Shown here: one piece after another, positions 1-10,780 of the stretch
Layout: every line of letters begins with the position of its first letter
How positions within the stretch are numbered: the first letter of the stretch is position 1
NCBI GenBank assembly: GCA_029243545.1
Contig: JAQWRV010000030.1
Coordinates: 1 to 64,000, forward strand
Reading direction: 5' to 3'
Source of the DNA: Rhodospirillaceae bacterium
GTDB lineage: Bacteria; Pseudomonadota; Alphaproteobacteria; Rhodospirillales; Rhodospirillaceae
DNA length: 64,000 bases
The notes under the pieces: model-generated
Database searches by the model: none
What the model saw: the letters and a program-made list of their open reading frames with translations, nothing else
Told to the model about the DNA's origin: nothing
Translations under genes and position numbers: made by a program

Positions 1-1100
<1,100 letters not shown>

Positions 1101-1487
1101 GGACTAACGTTAACACAGACAAAAGTCCCCCGGAAGCAAAACGCCATGCGTCAGTTATCAATTAAGAGTATTGAGGATCACGACAGAATTGATGCTCTGC
1201 ACTGTTAACCGCACGTATGTGCCAAAATAAAGGATAACCAAATTTTCGATATTCCATTACTGATTGTAGCGTCCAATCATTGAGCCTTGGGTTGATTCTC
1301 CCGCTTTCTCAATAGTTTTTTCTGGTTTGTTTAGGAACCCAGTCACCTAATCCACATTATAGCCACCTAAGGTAGTTATTATCATTATTATATTCTATTA
1401 TAGATTGTGTTGTGTGCCAAATATTCCAAAAACATAGCCTTCACCTTGCCGCTAATATATAAAATCCAAGTCAGTGGGGGATAACAC
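1101..1487. promoter_or_regulatory. Intergenic region between divergent FecR-adhesin and TolC genes
   Basis: This is 387 bases of AT-rich sequence between two divergently transcribed genes, so both promoters should lie here. Around 1360-1440 it is rich in TTA/ATT runs. I see no convincing ORF, tRNA, or operator of the LacI type found elsewhere in the window. The right end carries a purine-rich GGGGG (1476-1480) placed as a ribosome binding site for the GTG at 1488. Confidence 0.45.
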
Positions 1488-2807
1488 GTGAATTCCATTT
1501 TTAACGTTCTGCGTGCCACTTTGTTGGCTGGTATCAGTTTGATAATACTGTCTTTTTCTGCACAGTCGGCGCCATTGCGCTCTGAGCTAGAAGATTTGAT
1601 CACCAGCCATCCTCTCATTCTGTCGAACCGCTTTCAGGTCCAATCAGCATCGCAAAATATCCGTGCGTCGCTGTCACCATATCTGCCCAGCCTTAACCTA
1701 TCGGCTGAGGCTGGACAGGAAAGGGTAAGCACCGAGGCCTTACGGTCTACACCAACCGGTCCGCTTGAGAGCGGAATGGAAAAATGGGGCCTGTCCCTTA
1801 CACAGAATGTATATGACGGAGGCCTTAAGTCTTCGGGTCGCCTCTCCGCTAAGCTCCAAAGGAAAGTGGCCGATGTCACGCTTACCAGCGTGCGCCATAT
1901 AGTGATGTTTGAAGGTATCACCTCTTATCTGGATGTCTTGCGTCAAAGCCAACTGCTTGATCTCTCAGGCCAAAACGAAGCCAACATCCGCCGGCAGCTT
2001 AATTTAGAAGACGAGCGTGTCCGGCGCGGCTCAGGAATTGCTGTTGACGTTTTGCAAGCAAAGTCTCGTTTGCAGATCGCGCTAGAACGCAAAGTGTTTG
2101 TCAGGGGAGCATTGCAAGATGCCAACAGCCGTTACCTGCAGGTCTTCAACAGCGCATCTGATATCGCGACAATGACAATGCCGCCGCCGCCAAATCCGCT
2201 CATACCCAGAACACTTGAAGATGCCATAAGCATTGCCCTTGCCGAAAACCCGGCGATTAAGTCTAGCCAACGGCAAATTGAAATCGCCGATCAAATTCGT
2301 GAAAGCATCGTGTCCGAGTATTACCCAACAGTTGATCTGGTTCTTGAAGGTAATTACGAAGACGACTTCAATGGCGTGCCCGGCATTCGCCGTGATTATT
2401 CGGCAAAACTACGCGCCAACTGGAATCTGTTTAATGGCTTAGGTACTCAATCCCGCACACGGGGCGCAGCCTATACTTATCAAGCTCGCCAAAGTGACTA
2501 TATACAGACCCGCCGTAAAATCGAAGAACAGACCCGCCTCGCCTGGCAGGCTCTTTTAACGGCACGCGAGCGGGTCGAACTCCTCGACAACGCGGTCAAT
2601 ATTGCGGGTGAGGTTTTTGAATCCCGAGAGCGGTTACGTGAATCCGGCAGGGAAACCGCTTTGAATGTTCTCGACGCGGAAAACGAGGTTTTCAATGCCC
2701 GGATCAATTACACAGGCGCCCTGTTTGATTCCCGCTTCTCTGCCTACCAATTGCTTTTAGCGATGGGCCGGTTAGACCAAGTGATCGAAAGCGCCGCCGT
2801 AAGATAA
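1488..2807 (+). CDS. TolC-family outer membrane efflux/type I secretion protein
   Basis: This 439-residue protein, with a GTG start 7 nt after a GGGGG element, opens with a signal peptide (about residues 1-27, cleaving after AQSA). Two repeats of the long helical-hairpin outer membrane efflux fold follow: the first with ASLSPYLPSLNLSAEAG and SLTQNVYDGG, the second with SIVSEYYPTVDLVLEG and RANWNLFNGLG. The two-fold pattern, the length and the YDGG/FNGLG strand ends are typical of TolC trimers that form the outer membrane channel of type I secretion and efflux systems. Being divergent from a giant FecR-domain protein, it probably exports that protein. The ABC transporter and membrane fusion protein are not in the window. 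Family assignment is firm; the substrate is inferred. Confidence 0.88.
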   Translation: MNSIFNVLRATLLAGISLIILSFSAQSAPLRSELEDLITSHPLILSNRFQVQSASQNIRASLSPYLPSLNLSAEAGQERVSTEALRSTPTGPLESGMEKWGLSLTQNVYDGGLKSSGRLSAKLQRKVADVTLTSVRHIVMFEGITSYLDVLRQSQLLDLSGQNEANIRRQLNLEDERVRRGSGIAVDVLQAKSRLQIALERKVFVRGALQDANSRYLQVFNSASDIATMTMPPPPNPLIPRTLEDAISIALAENPAIKSSQRQIEIADQIRESIVSEYYPTVDLVLEGNYEDDFNGVPGIRRDYSAKLRANWNLFNGLGTQSRTRGAAYTYQARQSDYIQTRRKIEEQTRLAWQALLTARERVELLDNAVNIAGEVFESRERLRESGRETALNVLDAENEVFNARINYTGALFDSRFSAYQLLLAMGRLDQVIESAAVR

Positions 2808-2998
2808 AACGATGCTGCAGTCCAACTTAGGGCCGACGAAGTCAATACGCCTATCGTGAAAGGCAACGTAATCGTCGGTGATACCCTGAGGTATTAGCCC
2901 ACCTTACCCAGGTAGACGTTCTTCTAAAGAGTGTCCGCGGTTTATTTCCGACATAGTGGGCTTCTGACGAGTCTACGAGTGTTCTTCAAACATCATTC

Positions 2999-4045
2999 CT
3001 AAGCACTGCGATACATGTTTACACCATTCACGTTAGTTTCCACCACCATACGGCCCTCTGCTTGCAGGTAGTGCAGATGGGCCAAACTTTCTCCAACGGC
3101 GATAATCAAATTACCCTCGTTGATATCGCCCTTGAACAAAGCTGAAAAAGTATCAACTGCGCGTTTTGGCTCAGCGCAAAAAACGTAAAGTTTTTCCAGA
3201 TCGCCTTCATGCTGTTCGATGAGTTCCTTCAATCGTTCGTGAGCGCCGTAAAAAGGCAGGCCATGAGATGGCAAGACAAAAACGTCTGGCGGTAACTTAC
3301 GAATAAGCATGCGGCAGGAGTTTAGCCAATCCGCCAACGGATTATCATCAGGTTCTGTTGGCCGAACGCTCACATTGGACGATATGCGCGGCAGAATCTG
3401 GTCACCTGCGATGAGTAAATTGAGTTTCGGATTATACAAACAGGCATGTTCTGGCGAATGACCATTGCCCACGACAACGGTCCATTCGTACTGTCCTAAT
3501 CGTATCTTTTGACCATCCATGAGCCGATGAAATGCGTTTGGCAGGGGCGCTATACGAGCCCCAAACATGCCAAAACGCTTGCGGTAAACATTCAAAGAGT
3601 CTTCATCAAAGCCGGCTGCTTTATAAAACCGCAGGCCCTCTTCTGGAGCCTCTTTGTCATTGTCCGCAACAAGGTTTCTGCACATAAGGTACTCAGTACG
3701 GGACATCCACAGATTCACATCCCACCGGCTTGTGAGCCATCCAGCCAAGCCAACATGGTCGGGATGCATGTGGGTGACGACAATTTTAGTCACCGGCTTA
3801 TTGTTCAGATATTTACCGAACAGCTGTTCCCATAGGCCTCTCGTTTCGTCTGTAGCAATACCAGTATCAACAATCGTCCACCCATCGTCGCCTTCGAGCA
3901 ACCAAAGATTGATGTGGTTTAATCCAATAGGCAGCGGCATACGGAGCCAATACACACCGGGCGCGACGCTGATGAGTTCACCATGCTCTGGCGGACCCTC
4001 TATCGGGTAGGTCAGTTCATGTGACAATTTAGTATACGTGTTCAT
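2999..4045 (-). CDS. Cytosolic MBL-fold metallo-hydrolase
   Basis: This 348-residue protein has no signal peptide. The metal site is clear: HMHPDH at residues 92-97 (His92, His94, Asp96, His97), His196 in GHSPEH and Asp215 in AGDQ. This is the B-type metallo-beta-lactamase fold also used by glyoxalase II and thioesterase-like enzymes, with a C-terminal helical region after about residue 250. The ATG at 4045 has an AGGATAGGAA ribosome binding stretch. It lies 38 nt downstream of the double CoA-transferase on the same strand, so the two are probably cotranscribed. A role as a thioesterase or lactonase acting on a CoA-linked intermediate would fit that context but is inference. Confidence 0.85.
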   Translation of the reverse strand: MNTYTKLSHELTYPIEGPPEHGELISVAPGVYWLRMPLPIGLNHINLWLLEGDDGWTIVDTGIATDETRGLWEQLFGKYLNNKPVTKIVVTHMHPDHVGLAGWLTSRWDVNLWMSRTEYLMCRNLVADNDKEAPEEGLRFYKAAGFDEDSLNVYRKRFGMFGARIAPLPNAFHRLMDGQKIRLGQYEWTVVVGNGHSPEHACLYNPKLNLLIAGDQILPRISSNVSVRPTEPDDNPLADWLNSCRMLIRKLPPDVFVLPSHGLPFYGAHERLKELIEQHEGDLEKLYVFCAEPKRAVDTFSALFKGDINEGNLIIAVGESLAHLHYLQAEGRMVVETNVNGVNMYRSA

Positions 4046-4083
4046 AGAGTTCCTATCCTCTAAATCGAGGCATCATTCGCTTT

Positions 4084-6402
4084 TCAAAGAGTTGGTGCTG
4101 TGCGTAATTTCGGCAAACCCCAAGGTGTCAGCCACGGCGCCCGCACAAATTTTTGATCTTCAAGGCTTTGCACTAGTTCGAGCGCATGAACTTGGGGATG
4201 ATCCATAAGGTTCGTGAGTTCTGAAAACTCTACGGCCCAAATATCGTATCGCTTGAGAATATCCAACGTTTCTTCACTAGAGAACTGGGACACATATTTA
4301 TCCCAGAGCGGTCTTGCGGCACCGGATAAATAGCCTAGCCCCAATGTGTGCCACCAGTTTTCCACGAATGTCGCATTTTTCTCGAATTCTTCCCTCATGT
4401 TAAAATCTTCAAGCAAGCTAAAGAATTCTTCTCGCGGGATACCGGTTGCCGGTGTCATGAAGATGGGCTTATCTCTTGTTTGGTAGCCATAGTGGGGGCT
4501 GTCTTCTTCATTGCGACAATAAGAATCTCCGAGCCACTCATCGGGGTTGGTTCGCGCAGCCCATTGATGCGTTCTTATGCACATCATTGAGCCGAGCATA
4601 CTGGTTGCAACGCGCTGTCCCTGCCCTGTGCGCTGACGATGGTAAAGCGCTCCTAACACACCAACGAAGGCCATTGCGCCAGTGCATGTGGTCACAATAT
4701 CTGCCCCCGCTCGCACTGGCGGATCACCCAATTTACCCAAAAGCCGGAGGTACCCTGTCATCGCTTGGATGACTAATTCACTACCTTGAAGATTGCGCAT
4801 TGGTCCCTTTTCTCCAAAAGGAGTCAACGCGAGATAAACAAGCCCCGGGTTATCTTGGGCCAGAATTTCATAGGAAAGCTTGCGATTCTCGGCGACGCCG
4901 ACACCCCAGTCTTCCAAAACTACGGCAGCGTCTTTAGCGATCGATTGAAATTCGGCCTTTCCACCGGCCGTCCCCAAGTCCAGAACACTGTTGTTTTTGT
5001 TACGGTTAAAGGCCTCAAACAGTGCGCTGTTGCCTGACGGCGTGCGTGGTGCAAGTTGACGTGCCCAATCGCCTCCGGGCGGTTCTATTTTAATGACTTC
5101 GGCACCTGCTTCAGCAAGAAGCAATCCCAAGAACGGGCCTGCAAACCCTTGCGTGGCGTCGACTACTCGCAATCCACTCAACGGCAAGGCCATGTCCGCT
5201 TTGACTTTAGGTTCGTTGCCGAGTCCCAAATTCTCAGCGAAACCATGAGCAACAACTTGCTCTGTGTGCTCACCAGGAATAGAAACGTCTGCATCTATGT
5301 TTGCTGGCGTTTTACTGAATGTCCAAGGCAGACCGCCGACAAACATCGGCCCTGTGTGAGGAGGGTTAACGGTAACGAGAAAATCGTTCTCCAAAATTTG
5401 TTGGTGATACTGGATACTCTCAAAATCTAGACTAAAGCCGTGTGGCACACCTTCATGCTCAAAGCGTATGACCCACCATCGCGCTGGCTTTGTCTTAAGG
5501 ACTTTCCCGACCAATTCTACAAGGACATCTCGATTATTTACGCGATCCACATTCGTGAGGAACCGCCGATCTGTCACAAACTCTGAGCCATCAATAGCGC
5601 GGCAAAAGCCTTCCCACTGCATCTGATTATCACACGCCACGGCAATGAACTTACTGTCCAATGTCTCGAAGCATTGATTTGGCGCGCTAACGGACGACGC
5701 GCTTCCCAACAGTTCTAAAGGCGCATCCGCGAGCAGGCCTTCCGCCGCACGATTCATTTGTTGCACAATTCCCATCGCCAGATGACTGGTGCGAACCCAA
5801 CAAGCGTGACCAAACCGTTCCCGTTCGATCAGCCCAAGTAAATTCAAACCTGCAAAGAAAGTCGCCGCACTTGGGTCCATATGCACAAAGCGCAGCATTT
5901 CAGGAGCACCACCGGGGGTTCCGTTCATGCTGCCAATGCCAGTGAAGGCTTGCAAATGGGGATCAAGAGCTGCTCGGTCACGCATTGGCCCCACATCCCC
6001 CCAGCCCGTGCTGGATCCGTAAATGAGTTTTGGATTGCTGTCGTGAAGTTGGTCATATCCGAGACCAATTCGGTCACCTACGCCCGGTCGAAAGTTCTCA
6101 ATCAGAATATCTGCTTGGTCAGCTAACCTTTGTACCGCCGCTAGGTCACGGGGTTGCTTAACATCCAGTTCTGCAATGCGCTGATTAATGTTCGTTGAGG
6201 TGTATGTCGTCGACATCCCATTCTGAAGGGGATAGAGGAGACGAATGTATTCGCCCGTTGGGCGCTCAATCTTGACGACATTGGCGCCAAGATATCCTAA
6301 CAGCGTTGCCGCCCAGGGGCCGACAATAGAACTCCCAATACTGAGAACCCGAATGTCTGAAAGCGGGCCCGTGGGTTGCTGATGCCGTTGATCGCTATCC
6401 AT
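4084..6402 (-). CDS. Tandem (two-domain) CaiB/BaiF class III CoA-transferase
   Basis: At 772 residues this is twice the usual size of about 400 for formyl-CoA transferase-like (class III) enzymes. Two complete family domains are fused. The first, about residues 12-385, contains VLSIGSSIVGPWAATLLGYLGA and NFRPGVGDRIGLGYDQL. The second, about 405-765, contains VVDATQGFAGPFLGLLLAEAG and VEDWGV. The catalytic Asp position is filled in both (Asp176 in HMDPSAAT; the Asp of AGADIVTT), so both halves may be active or may form one interlocked unit. Class III enzymes move CoA between carboxylic acids through a covalent Asp intermediate. A LacI-type operator lies 92 nt upstream of the start. It probably activates a carboxylated substrate for the acyl-CoA dehydrogenase encoded nearby. 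Confidence 0.9.
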   Translation of the reverse strand: MDSDQRHQQPTGPLSDIRVLSIGSSIVGPWAATLLGYLGANVVKIERPTGEYIRLLYPLQNGMSTTYTSTNINQRIAELDVKQPRDLAAVQRLADQADILIENFRPGVGDRIGLGYDQLHDSNPKLIYGSSTGWGDVGPMRDRAALDPHLQAFTGIGSMNGTPGGAPEMLRFVHMDPSAATFFAGLNLLGLIERERFGHACWVRTSHLAMGIVQQMNRAAEGLLADAPLELLGSASSVSAPNQCFETLDSKFIAVACDNQMQWEGFCRAIDGSEFVTDRRFLTNVDRVNNRDVLVELVGKVLKTKPARWWVIRFEHEGVPHGFSLDFESIQYHQQILENDFLVTVNPPHTGPMFVGGLPWTFSKTPANIDADVSIPGEHTEQVVAHGFAENLGLGNEPKVKADMALPLSGLRVVDATQGFAGPFLGLLLAEAGAEVIKIEPPGGDWARQLAPRTPSGNSALFEAFNRNKNNSVLDLGTAGGKAEFQSIAKDAAVVLEDWGVGVAENRKLSYEILAQDNPGLVYLALTPFGEKGPMRNLQGSELVIQAMTGYLRLLGKLGDPPVRAGADIVTTCTGAMAFVGVLGALYHRQRTGQGQRVATSMLGSMMCIRTHQWAARTNPDEWLGDSYCRNEEDSPHYGYQTRDKPIFMTPATGIPREEFFSLLEDFNMREEFEKNATFVENWWHTLGLGYLSGAARPLWDKYVSQFSSEETLDILKRYDIWAVEFSELTNLMDHPQVHALELVQSLEDQKFVRAPWLTPWGLPKLRTAPTL

Positions 6403-6494
6403 AATCAGGCTTTATCATTGCTTAAAATAGTGGGCTTACAATACACGGTATTGAATTTGAAGCTTTGCCGAGTATCGGCATACGGTTGCCATAG

Positions 6495-6508
6495 TGCAAG
6501 CGTATGCA
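6495..6508. promoter_or_regulatory. LacI-type operator upstream of the CoA-transferase operon
   Basis: The 14-mer TGCAAGCGTATGCA has the CG-centred, near-palindromic form of LacI-family operators. It matches the sites at 17275, 21766, 26668 and 35532 at 12-13 of 14 positions. It ends 92 nt before the CoA-transferase start codon, in the 243-base gap behind the GPH symporter gene. The binding protein is inferred to be the LacI-family product encoded at 16049-17062. Confidence 0.75.
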
Positions 6509-6645
6509 CGCTAGTTAATATACTATTTATGTATTAAATATCAATAAATTAGATTAGTCTTTGAAGTGCTTATCTGGAGAGGTAACCATGATTACTCTTA
6601 AGCACGATTAGCGAGCTGAAGACATCCGTGCCACACAAAAAATGC

Positions 6646-8010
6646 TCACTGCGCAACCGATGGCGTCGCGGCAAGTTTGTCCTCGGTTAAGTCATACATA
6701 GCCATGAAGACGCAGCTGAACGCGATAAAGCCTGCTGGAATCAAGGCGAAGCACCAATAGATACCTGTAATAGCGCTCTGCGGCTGGACAACCGCTTGCC
6801 CTCCCGTAGAAGCTATATATCCCATAGCACCAAGCACAGAGCCTGTAATCGCTACACCGATCGCGCTGGCGAATTTTTCGACTGTCGTATAGAAACCGGC
6901 AAATAAGCCTTCGCGCGTGAGACCGGTCCTCCGGTGGTCGTACTCAATAACATCGGGGAGCATGGACTGGCTCGCCAGCAAGATCGCCCCCGTCATGGCA
7001 CCGATCAGTACAACCCTAATAAAAAAGAACACCGCATGTTCTGAGGAATCAGCCAGCATCCAGCTGGCCGAGATCGGCGCATATATGAGAGCGGTAATGA
7101 GATACACTTTGCGCTTGCCAATCATCTTGATGATTCTTAGCCACACCGGCTGGGACAACAACAGAGCCCCACCGTAACAAAGGAAATAAAGACCCAGCCA
7201 ACGATCGGAAAGCTGAAGCACCCGGCTTGTAAAGAAAGCAACGGTGCCGGTGTTCATGGCCGAGGTCATCAACACGAACATTTTCGCTGACAACAAAAAC
7301 ATAAAAGGGCGATTAGCAGCCGCAGATCTTAATTTTTCTGTGAACGAATATTTATGTGTTGTCTGTGGTGTCCGAAAGGGCGCATTCCGGGTCAGCCAAA
7401 AGCAGGCCAGCATAGTGACGAATATCAGTGACCCCAAGAACCACGACATTACTGCATGGCCTTCACGTCCGCCGCCATTGGCTTCAATGATAATTGGCCC
7501 GAGAAATCCACCGAGAATAGTCCCTAAACCGATAGCCCCTGCCCGATAGGAAAACATTTGGGACCGCTCTTGATGATTGCTCGTCATTTCCACCGGCATA
7601 GCCAAATGGGCGACGTTAAAAAGCGTATAGGCCGTCGCGAAAAGAATAAGCAGCCCACCCATATAGAAGATCACTACACCTGGTGAATCGAATACCGGAA
7701 CCGAGAATAAAAGCACGAACGTAACCGCACACAGCACAGACCCAGCCAAAAGATAAGGGCGTCGACGGCCCCATCGGCTGCGGGTTCGGTCACTGATGAT
7801 CCCCATAACAGGATCAGTCAATGCATCGTAGACTTTAGAAATTGCGAACAAAAAGGCCGCTGTCGCTGCAGCAACACCCAGATAATCGATCATGTATCTG
7901 AGTACGAGGGACTTTGAAAACAAGAAGATTGTCGTTCCAACGCCGCCTAGACCCCACCCCAAACGCACTGATAGTGGCAAGCCTTGACTTCCTGTTGAAT
8001 CACCTGTCAT
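6646..8010 (-). CDS. GPH-family (MelB-like) sodium/proton symporter
   Basis: This 454-residue protein has about twelve hydrophobic segments. The N-terminal portion carries the glycoside-pentoside-hexuronide symporter signature: SKVYDALTDPVMGIISDRT followed by RSRWGRRRPY, a charged loop between helices 2 and 3. These carriers import sugars, glycosides or related organic solutes with a cation. The ATG at 8010 follows an AGGGGGAC ribosome binding site. It is the last gene of a run on this strand (alpha/beta hydrolase, membrane protein, UbiD, acyl-CoA dehydrogenase, symporter), 15 nt behind the dehydrogenase. It probably imports the catabolic substrate or a periplasmic product; the substrate cannot be read from sequence. 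Confidence 0.87.
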   Translation of the reverse strand: MTGDSTGSQGLPLSVRLGWGLGGVGTTIFLFSKSLVLRYMIDYLGVAAATAAFLFAISKVYDALTDPVMGIISDRTRSRWGRRRPYLLAGSVLCAVTFVLLFSVPVFDSPGVVIFYMGGLLILFATAYTLFNVAHLAMPVEMTSNHQERSQMFSYRAGAIGLGTILGGFLGPIIIEANGGGREGHAVMSWFLGSLIFVTMLACFWLTRNAPFRTPQTTHKYSFTEKLRSAAANRPFMFLLSAKMFVLMTSAMNTGTVAFFTSRVLQLSDRWLGLYFLCYGGALLLSQPVWLRIIKMIGKRKVYLITALIYAPISASWMLADSSEHAVFFFIRVVLIGAMTGAILLASQSMLPDVIEYDHRRTGLTREGLFAGFYTTVEKFASAIGVAITGSVLGAMGYIASTGGQAVVQPQSAITGIYWCFALIPAGFIAFSCVFMAMYDLTEDKLAATPSVAQ

Positions 8011-8025
8011 GCGTGACGCGTCCCC

Positions 8026-9168
8026 CTACCGCAACAAACCGCGGGCCAGCACGCTACGCATGGCTTCAGACGGGCCTTCGTAAATCCGCATGGGTCGGAC
8101 ATCTCGATAACACAATTCAAGAATCGTTTCGTCGGATAGTCCCGCGGCGCCATGTATCTGAACAGCACGATCAACAACACGGCCCGCCATCTCTGATGAA
8201 TATACCTTTATCATGGCGGTTTGTTGTTGCACGTCCTCACCCTGTGTCGCACGCCAAGCTGCATCGTAAACCATCATGCGCGTTGCATGAATTTCCATTG
8301 CAGAATCAGCGATCATCCACTGGATTGCTTGCCGATTAGACAGTGGCTGACCAAAGGTATGCCTTTGTTTGGCGTATTCGATAGACATTTCCTGGCAACG
8401 GTCGGCAACACCAAGCCCACGCGCCGCAATTTCCATACGTCCTGCGTAGAGAAAGATATTCCCGGCACCCCACCCTTGACCGGGTTCTCCCAGAATCTGT
8501 TCATCGGAGACCATACAATCACCCAAGAAGACCTCGTGCGTCGAACGCCCATGGATCATTTTCTGTTCGCGGCCGATTTGGAGTCCAGGCGTATCTTTAT
8601 CCAGAACAACCCACGTCATGCCATCATGGCGCTCCGTACCCTTCATGCGAGTCAGGACGAGGATAAAGTCGGCTACAGCAGCGCCAGTAATCCAGCACTT
8701 GTTGCCATTAATGATCCAGCCATCCGCCTTTTTCTCCAGCGTGGTTTTGATCCCTGCTAAATCGCCAGCTGCCTGAGGCTCGCTGAACGCGGTAGCCGCG
8801 TTGAGATCCCCTTTCACAAACGGAAGAAGGTACTTCTCCTTTTGCGCTGGTGTTCCCAATTCATAAAGAACCGGAGCAAAACGCGGCGTAAAAATACTGC
8901 GGCCGACTGTGGATCGATAGACCTCTTCAATCACAACGCAACCATCGAGAGGGCTAAGGCCGGCGCCGCCTACATCTTCTGGCGCACCCCACGCCCACAG
9001 CCCCATGTCTTTCACCTTGGCTGAAAGCTCGCGATAAATATCGTCAGGAAGATCGAAGGTGTTTTTGCGGTCTACCAGCTTCTGTTCGAGCGGAATGAGT
9101 TCGTTATCAACGAAGCGCCGGACTGTGTCCTTCAACATTCTGCTTTCTTCGGGAAGATTAAAGTCCAT
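8026..9168 (-). CDS. Acyl-CoA dehydrogenase family protein
   Basis: This 380-residue flavoprotein has the full acyl-CoA dehydrogenase layout: helical N-domain (MDFNLPEESRMLKDTVRRFV), middle beta domain with TAFSEPQAAGDLAG and NGNKCWITGA, and C-terminal helical domain with RHTFGQPLSNRQAIQW and QIHGAAGLS. Near the end, RIYEGPSEAMR places a Glu where medium-chain enzymes have the catalytic base. It should introduce an alpha,beta double bond into a CoA thioester and pass electrons to ETF. An AGGAC ribosome binding site precedes the ATG. It sits in the operon with the UbiD-family gene and the symporter. Which acyl chain it accepts is unknown. Confidence 0.9.
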   Translation of the reverse strand: MDFNLPEESRMLKDTVRRFVDNELIPLEQKLVDRKNTFDLPDDIYRELSAKVKDMGLWAWGAPEDVGGAGLSPLDGCVVIEEVYRSTVGRSIFTPRFAPVLYELGTPAQKEKYLLPFVKGDLNAATAFSEPQAAGDLAGIKTTLEKKADGWIINGNKCWITGAAVADFILVLTRMKGTERHDGMTWVVLDKDTPGLQIGREQKMIHGRSTHEVFLGDCMVSDEQILGEPGQGWGAGNIFLYAGRMEIAARGLGVADRCQEMSIEYAKQRHTFGQPLSNRQAIQWMIADSAMEIHATRMMVYDAAWRATQGEDVQQQTAMIKVYSSEMAGRVVDRAVQIHGAAGLSDETILELCYRDVRPMRIYEGPSEAMRSVLARGLLR

Positions 9169-9259
9169 TCGTAAGGTCCTGAAAATTTCTAAGCAGTTCG
9201 GCCGAGACAGGACTGCGGAAATGCACTAGAGATTCGAGTGAGATGTGGTCCGGAAAGTA

Positions 9260-10762
9260 TCATTTGTCTTGCTTCCACTGTTGTAAAAGCCCTGACCATT
9301 TCTTGTCTACGCGATCAAAAATATCCGGTTGGCCCTCAACGAGGCTTTCTCGGTTCATTTTTCCGAATTCTTGTGGTCCCCCCTCTTCGGGCAGTTGCCG
9401 TGTCGCATCTATCACAACCCGGCTGGTAATGCCGCGTTTGGGCGTGCTTGGGTCACCGGACATACCCGGTGCCTCATCGACAATGTGAGTTGCAGGAGAT
9501 GGCTGCCAACGTGCACCGACCGTATGCAAAACTTCGGTGAGGTCATGAATATCCACATCTTTATCGACCACGATTGTGATCTTTGAAATTTTTAAAAGCT
9601 TCGAAACTTCACGGCCCACGGCAAGGCCTTCACCCGGTCCCTGTTTGTCTATACTGACAAAACAAAAGCCAGGTATATGTAGTGCAATGTGAAGACCGAC
9701 AAAGTTGGGGAATATCTTCCGCAGCTTAAAACTTGCCGTCACCTCCAGGGGCGCGGTCATGAAGTGTCGTGTTACGCCGGTAAATTGATTAATAAATATA
9801 GGATTGCGGCGATACGTAATCGCCGTGACATTCATGTAGAAATTCTCAGGTTTGTATCGCCCGATGTACCCGTACATTTCACCGAAGGGGCCTTCTGGTT
9901 CCATGTCGAACGGGATCTCACCCTCAATCACCATCTCTACATCTGCCGGAACCATAATGTCATTGGTCTCGCATTTGACGATATTTATTGGCTTGCCCTT
10001 TAATCCACCTGCAATCGCAAGTTCATCTTGGCCGTAACCAGCTGCTTTTGAGCTGCCTATAGCGTAGACCACGGGTTCAGCACCGAGTACCACCGCAGCT
10101 TTGGCGAACGATTCCCCCCGCTCCTTCATGCTCATCAAGAATTTCCACCCGTCCTGATTTGGTTCAGGATTGATAGCAATCTTTTTCGGGCCCTTCACTT
10201 GGCAGCGATAGGTTCCCACATTGCGGCCATGGGTCGGGTCTTCAAGCACAACATTGCCCGTATTAATGTAGCGCCCACCATCAGATGGGTTTGTTTGAAG
10301 GAATGGAAAAGCCGTGACGTCAATGTCATCCCCCGTCACCCTCACTTCTTTACAGGGTGCCTGTGCATTTGAAACTTCTGCCGGCGGGAGAGTGGCCCAT
10401 TCACCGTTCTCGTCCATGAGTTCAGCGAGTTTGGCCAAAGTTGCGCGGTACATCTGTCGCTGATCAAGGCCTTCAGTATCAATACCAAAGGCAAGCGCGT
10501 CAAACTCCCAGCGTCCAAATTGGTTAGCTATCACTGGGTTTTCCATCCACTGACCGTCAACCTTTACACGGTCGAAAACCACTGCCGGGCCGCCAAGCCA
10601 GCCAAACTCGTCGATAAATCGATACATCAAACCCGTCGCCTCATAGGCGTCTTGGTCAATTGCGTCTATGTGCCGCACACAGCCCCGTGCCTCGAGCGCA
10701 TACATATAGTCCCGAAATGAATCGAATGGTCCGATCGGTTTTGAGTTTTTGGTCTTGCTCAA
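9260..10762 (-). CDS. UbiD-family (prenylated FMN) decarboxylase
   Basis: This 500-residue protein matches the length and pattern of UbiD/AroY/FDC-type reversible decarboxylases. Recognisable stretches are RYINTGNVVLEDP, KAAVVLGAEPVVY and VEMVIEGEIPFDMEPEGPFGEMYGY, which holds the conserved glutamates of the active-site E-x4-E region. Such enzymes remove carboxylates from aromatic or alpha,beta-unsaturated acids using prenylated FMN made by UbiX; no ubiX-like gene is seen here. The start is a TTG preceded by AGGAC. Its neighbours are an acyl-CoA dehydrogenase 91 nt downstream and a small membrane protein 18 nt upstream. This suggests the pathway includes an aromatic or unsaturated carboxylic acid, which is inference. 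Confidence 0.9.
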   Translation of the reverse strand: MSKTKNSKPIGPFDSFRDYMYALEARGCVRHIDAIDQDAYEATGLMYRFIDEFGWLGGPAVVFDRVKVDGQWMENPVIANQFGRWEFDALAFGIDTEGLDQRQMYRATLAKLAELMDENGEWATLPPAEVSNAQAPCKEVRVTGDDIDVTAFPFLQTNPSDGGRYINTGNVVLEDPTHGRNVGTYRCQVKGPKKIAINPEPNQDGWKFLMSMKERGESFAKAAVVLGAEPVVYAIGSSKAAGYGQDELAIAGGLKGKPINIVKCETNDIMVPADVEMVIEGEIPFDMEPEGPFGEMYGYIGRYKPENFYMNVTAITYRRNPIFINQFTGVTRHFMTAPLEVTASFKLRKIFPNFVGLHIALHIPGFCFVSIDKQGPGEGLAVGREVSKLLKISKITIVVDKDVDIHDLTEVLHTVGARWQPSPATHIVDEAPGMSGDPSTPKRGITSRVVIDATRQLPEEGGPQEFGKMNRESLVEGQPDIFDRVDKKWSGLLQQWKQDK

Positions 10763-10780
10763 TGGTTCAGTCCTGTCGAT

